13,292 nucleotides of DNA. Source: JAZGEG01 sp964346665. GTDB taxonomy: Archaea > Aenigmatarchaeota > Aenigmatarchaeia > QMZP01 > QMZT01. The stretch spans positions 1 to 13,292 of the forward strand of contig CAYFVC010000002.1 of the NCBI GenBank assembly GCA_964346665.1, given 5' to 3'. Shown in pieces: positions 12,247-13,292 of the stretch. The position numbers were made by a program, and so were the translations under genes. The notes under the pieces were generated by a model, which ran no database searches, was not told where the DNA came from, and was given only the letters and a program-made list of their open reading frames with translations. Numbering within the stretch: the first letter of the stretch is position 1; each line of letters starts with the position of its first letter.

Positions 12247-12929
12247 TCTCGCTTTTCCACTAATTCCGCGTTTTCTATTACGTAAACCCCTCTCACGCCA
12301 TCCCATTCCTTTCGAGCCTTAAGGATTTTTATTTTCTTTTTGAATATTGGTCCGTCCAGAACGAATGTCTCGTACTCCCCGCCTTCTCCTCCCTTGTGAA
12401 TCCCGTATTTTCTGCTCACTTTTTCGAGATCTTTCAAAACCTGCAAATCGAGCTTCCTCCCAAGCCAACTCTCATCCAGTCCTTCAGCGGCAACAGCAGT
12501 GATTATGTTCTCAAATCCGGAAGCTATCATTTCCTGAATATATTCCTTCATGCTCCTCTTCCAGGAAGGGGAGAAGGATTCCAGGCCGAGCTGTCTGCAG
12601 ATCTTATCGATCCTAACCCTCTGATAGCGAGATTCGAGCGCGCCTGATACCACCCCTTCTATCTCTGGTTTTAAGGATTCCAAAACCTCTTTCAAATCCT
12701 CGAGCTCCTTCTCTTTCTCCCCTTTCGTTTCCTTCGTTATCAAGGGTATTCCAATGGCCTCTGCCTGGAGTTTTGTCCATCTAATGTTGGGGTGATGGAA
12801 CATGTAGGATTCGTCATTCTTCGGGATCACGGTCACGAGGAATTTCACTTTGAAACCCATGTTGATAGCTTTGTATATCGCGAAAGCCGAATCCTTCGCT
12901 CCTGAAAAGAGGACAGCTACGTTCTTCAT
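12240..12929 (-). CDS. Diphthine-ammonia ligase family protein (Dph6-like PP-loop ATPase)
   Basis: Dph6 amidates diphthine on elongation factor 2, the last step of diphthamide synthesis in archaea and eukaryotes. The 229-residue protein begins MKNVAVLFSGAKDSAFAIY, a PP-loop ATP-binding motif. It also has the family segments SGALESRYQRVRIDKICRQLGL, PSWKR, and GEGGEYETFVLDGPIF near the C-terminus. The start at 12929 is preferred because a TATA-like element at 12965-12972 puts transcription initiation near 12942 and GTGAT precedes the ATG; an ATG at 12950 and a TTG at 12959 are in frame. The PP-loop reads S-G-A-K-D-S where the usual form is S-G-G-x-D-S, a small change that may be tolerated. Its stop codon lies within the hairpin shared with the rnhA 3' end. 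Confidence 0.87.
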   Translation of the reverse strand: MKNVAVLFSGAKDSAFAIYKAINMGFKVKFLVTVIPKNDESYMFHHPNIRWTKLQAEAIGIPLITKETKGEKEKELEDLKEVLESLKPEIEGVVSGALESRYQRVRIDKICRQLGLESFSPSWKRSMKEYIQEMIASGFENIITAVAAEGLDESWLGRKLDLQVLKDLEKVSRKYGIHKGGEGGEYETFVLDGPIFKKKIKILKARKEWDGVRGVYVIENAELVEKRET

Positions 12930-12964
12930 AATATCACGATTTTTATTCATTTTGTTCAAGCAAG

Positions 12965-12972
12965 TTTAAAAA
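12965..12972 (-). promoter_or_regulatory. TATA-like element for the dph6-like gene
   Basis: On the minus strand TTTTTAAA is centred about 39 nt before the ATG at 12929, giving a leader of about 13 nt that carries GTGAT. It lies in the 54-nt gap after the upstream partial gene. Confidence 0.4.
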
Positions 12973-12983
12973 GGTTTAGCTTT

Positions 12984-13292
12984 TTAGAATAGGTTTTTCA
13001 GTTTTCCTAGGAATGTGCCGTCAAGAAGGTATATTCTAGCGGAAGGAAGTTTTGAAGCCCTCACAAGCGTGCCTATCCCCGTGTGGTAGGTTTCATGCAC
13101 CTTTTCAATGTCGGAGACAGGCCTGTTCATGGGGATCCCACCCGAAAGCCTGTTGAACCTCGGGAGGACGATCAACTCAGGCAAACACTTGGGAAGTTTG
13201 TATTTCTTTCTTATCTTCTCCCTGTCGAGCTTAGCTCGTAACCACACGGGTTCTGCAAATCTATACCCTAATTTGTCACGAAATTCGACTTG
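12984..13292 (-). CDS. C-terminal part of a probable ICC-like metallophosphoesterase (partial)
   Basis: The frame is open to the right edge, so the start and most of the protein lie outside the window; 102 residues are visible. The visible part has EPVWLRAKLD, then ELIVLPRFNRLSGGIPMNR, and near the end ARIYLLDGTFLGKLKNL. This combination (a VWL strand, a [VI]xxPxFN...GGxxxN strand and loop, and a YLLDGTxLG ending) recalls the C-terminus of archaeal ICC-like, SbcD-related phosphoesterases. The catalytic His and Asp motifs would be upstream and cannot be checked. A GTG at 13247 exists in frame but need not be the start. It lies upstream of the dph6-like gene on the same strand. Confidence 0.55.
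   Translation of the reverse strand, partial: QVEFRDKLGYRFAEPVWLRAKLDREKIRKKYKLPKCLPELIVLPRFNRLSGGIPMNRPVSDIEKVHETYHTGIGTLVRASKLPSARIYLLDGTFLGKLKNLF

Noticed and set aside
1..13292. CRISPR arrays, insertion sequences, integrases, rRNA genes
   Set aside because: I looked for evenly spaced repeats, transposase motifs and rRNA cores and saw none. The tRNA could serve as an integration site, but no integrase or second attachment copy is visible.

Overview
The window reads as a chromosomal segment of an archaeon. The evidence is the archaeal RNase P protein Rnp4 (Rpr2/Rpp21 family), an archaeal-type adenylate kinase homologue next to a DUF106 (EMC3/YidC-like) insertase, a Dph6-type diphthine ligase, a bifunctional phosphoglucose/phosphomannose isomerase, a class III (archaellin/pilin-type) signal peptide, FtsZ, an intron-containing tRNA-Gln, TATA-box promoters and several leaderless starts. 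The compact layout and the small polytopic membrane proteins of unknown function suggest a DPANN-type or similarly under-studied lineage. That placement is inference; no rRNA is present to fix it.

Layout. 1-132: tRNA-Gln(UUG) with a 52-nt intron. 130-540 (-): pilin-like secreted protein. 645-1823 (-): ftsZ. 1824-2280: the largest gene-free stretch, with three inverted repeats and a TATA promoter firing rightwards. 2281-3779 (+): an AT-richer operon of a small HExxH metalloprotease and a 335-residue orphan. 3834-4975 (+): two overlapping membrane-protein genes. 4983-5405 (-): an orphan soluble protein. 5558-6109 (+): a further membrane protein. The three membrane proteins share one core pattern and look like diverged paralogues. 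6184-6779 (+): rnp4 and a two-TM protein.

The right half is mostly informational and metabolic housekeeping. On the minus strand, reading leftwards from 10936, are apt, serS, pgi/pmi, an adenylate kinase-like gene and a DUF106 membrane insertase. On the plus strand are an endonuclease IV homologue and RNase HI, overlapping by 4 nt as a small nucleic-acid repair operon (10990-12215). The minus strand then carries a dph6-like gene and the C-terminal part of what is probably an ICC-like phosphoesterase running off the right edge.

Most noteworthy: (a) the sequence just after the ftsZ stop codon is complementary to the ftsZ Shine-Dalgarno region, and perfect stem-loops surround the gene; (b) an uncharacterised cluster at 2281-6109 combines a mini-zincin, two orphans and three paralogous membrane proteins, with a 12-bp core promoter shared by two of its transcription units; (c) the adenylate kinase homologue has lost P-loop glycines, the P-loop lysine and the lid arginines; (d) the tRNA-Gln has C33 in place of the nearly invariant U33.
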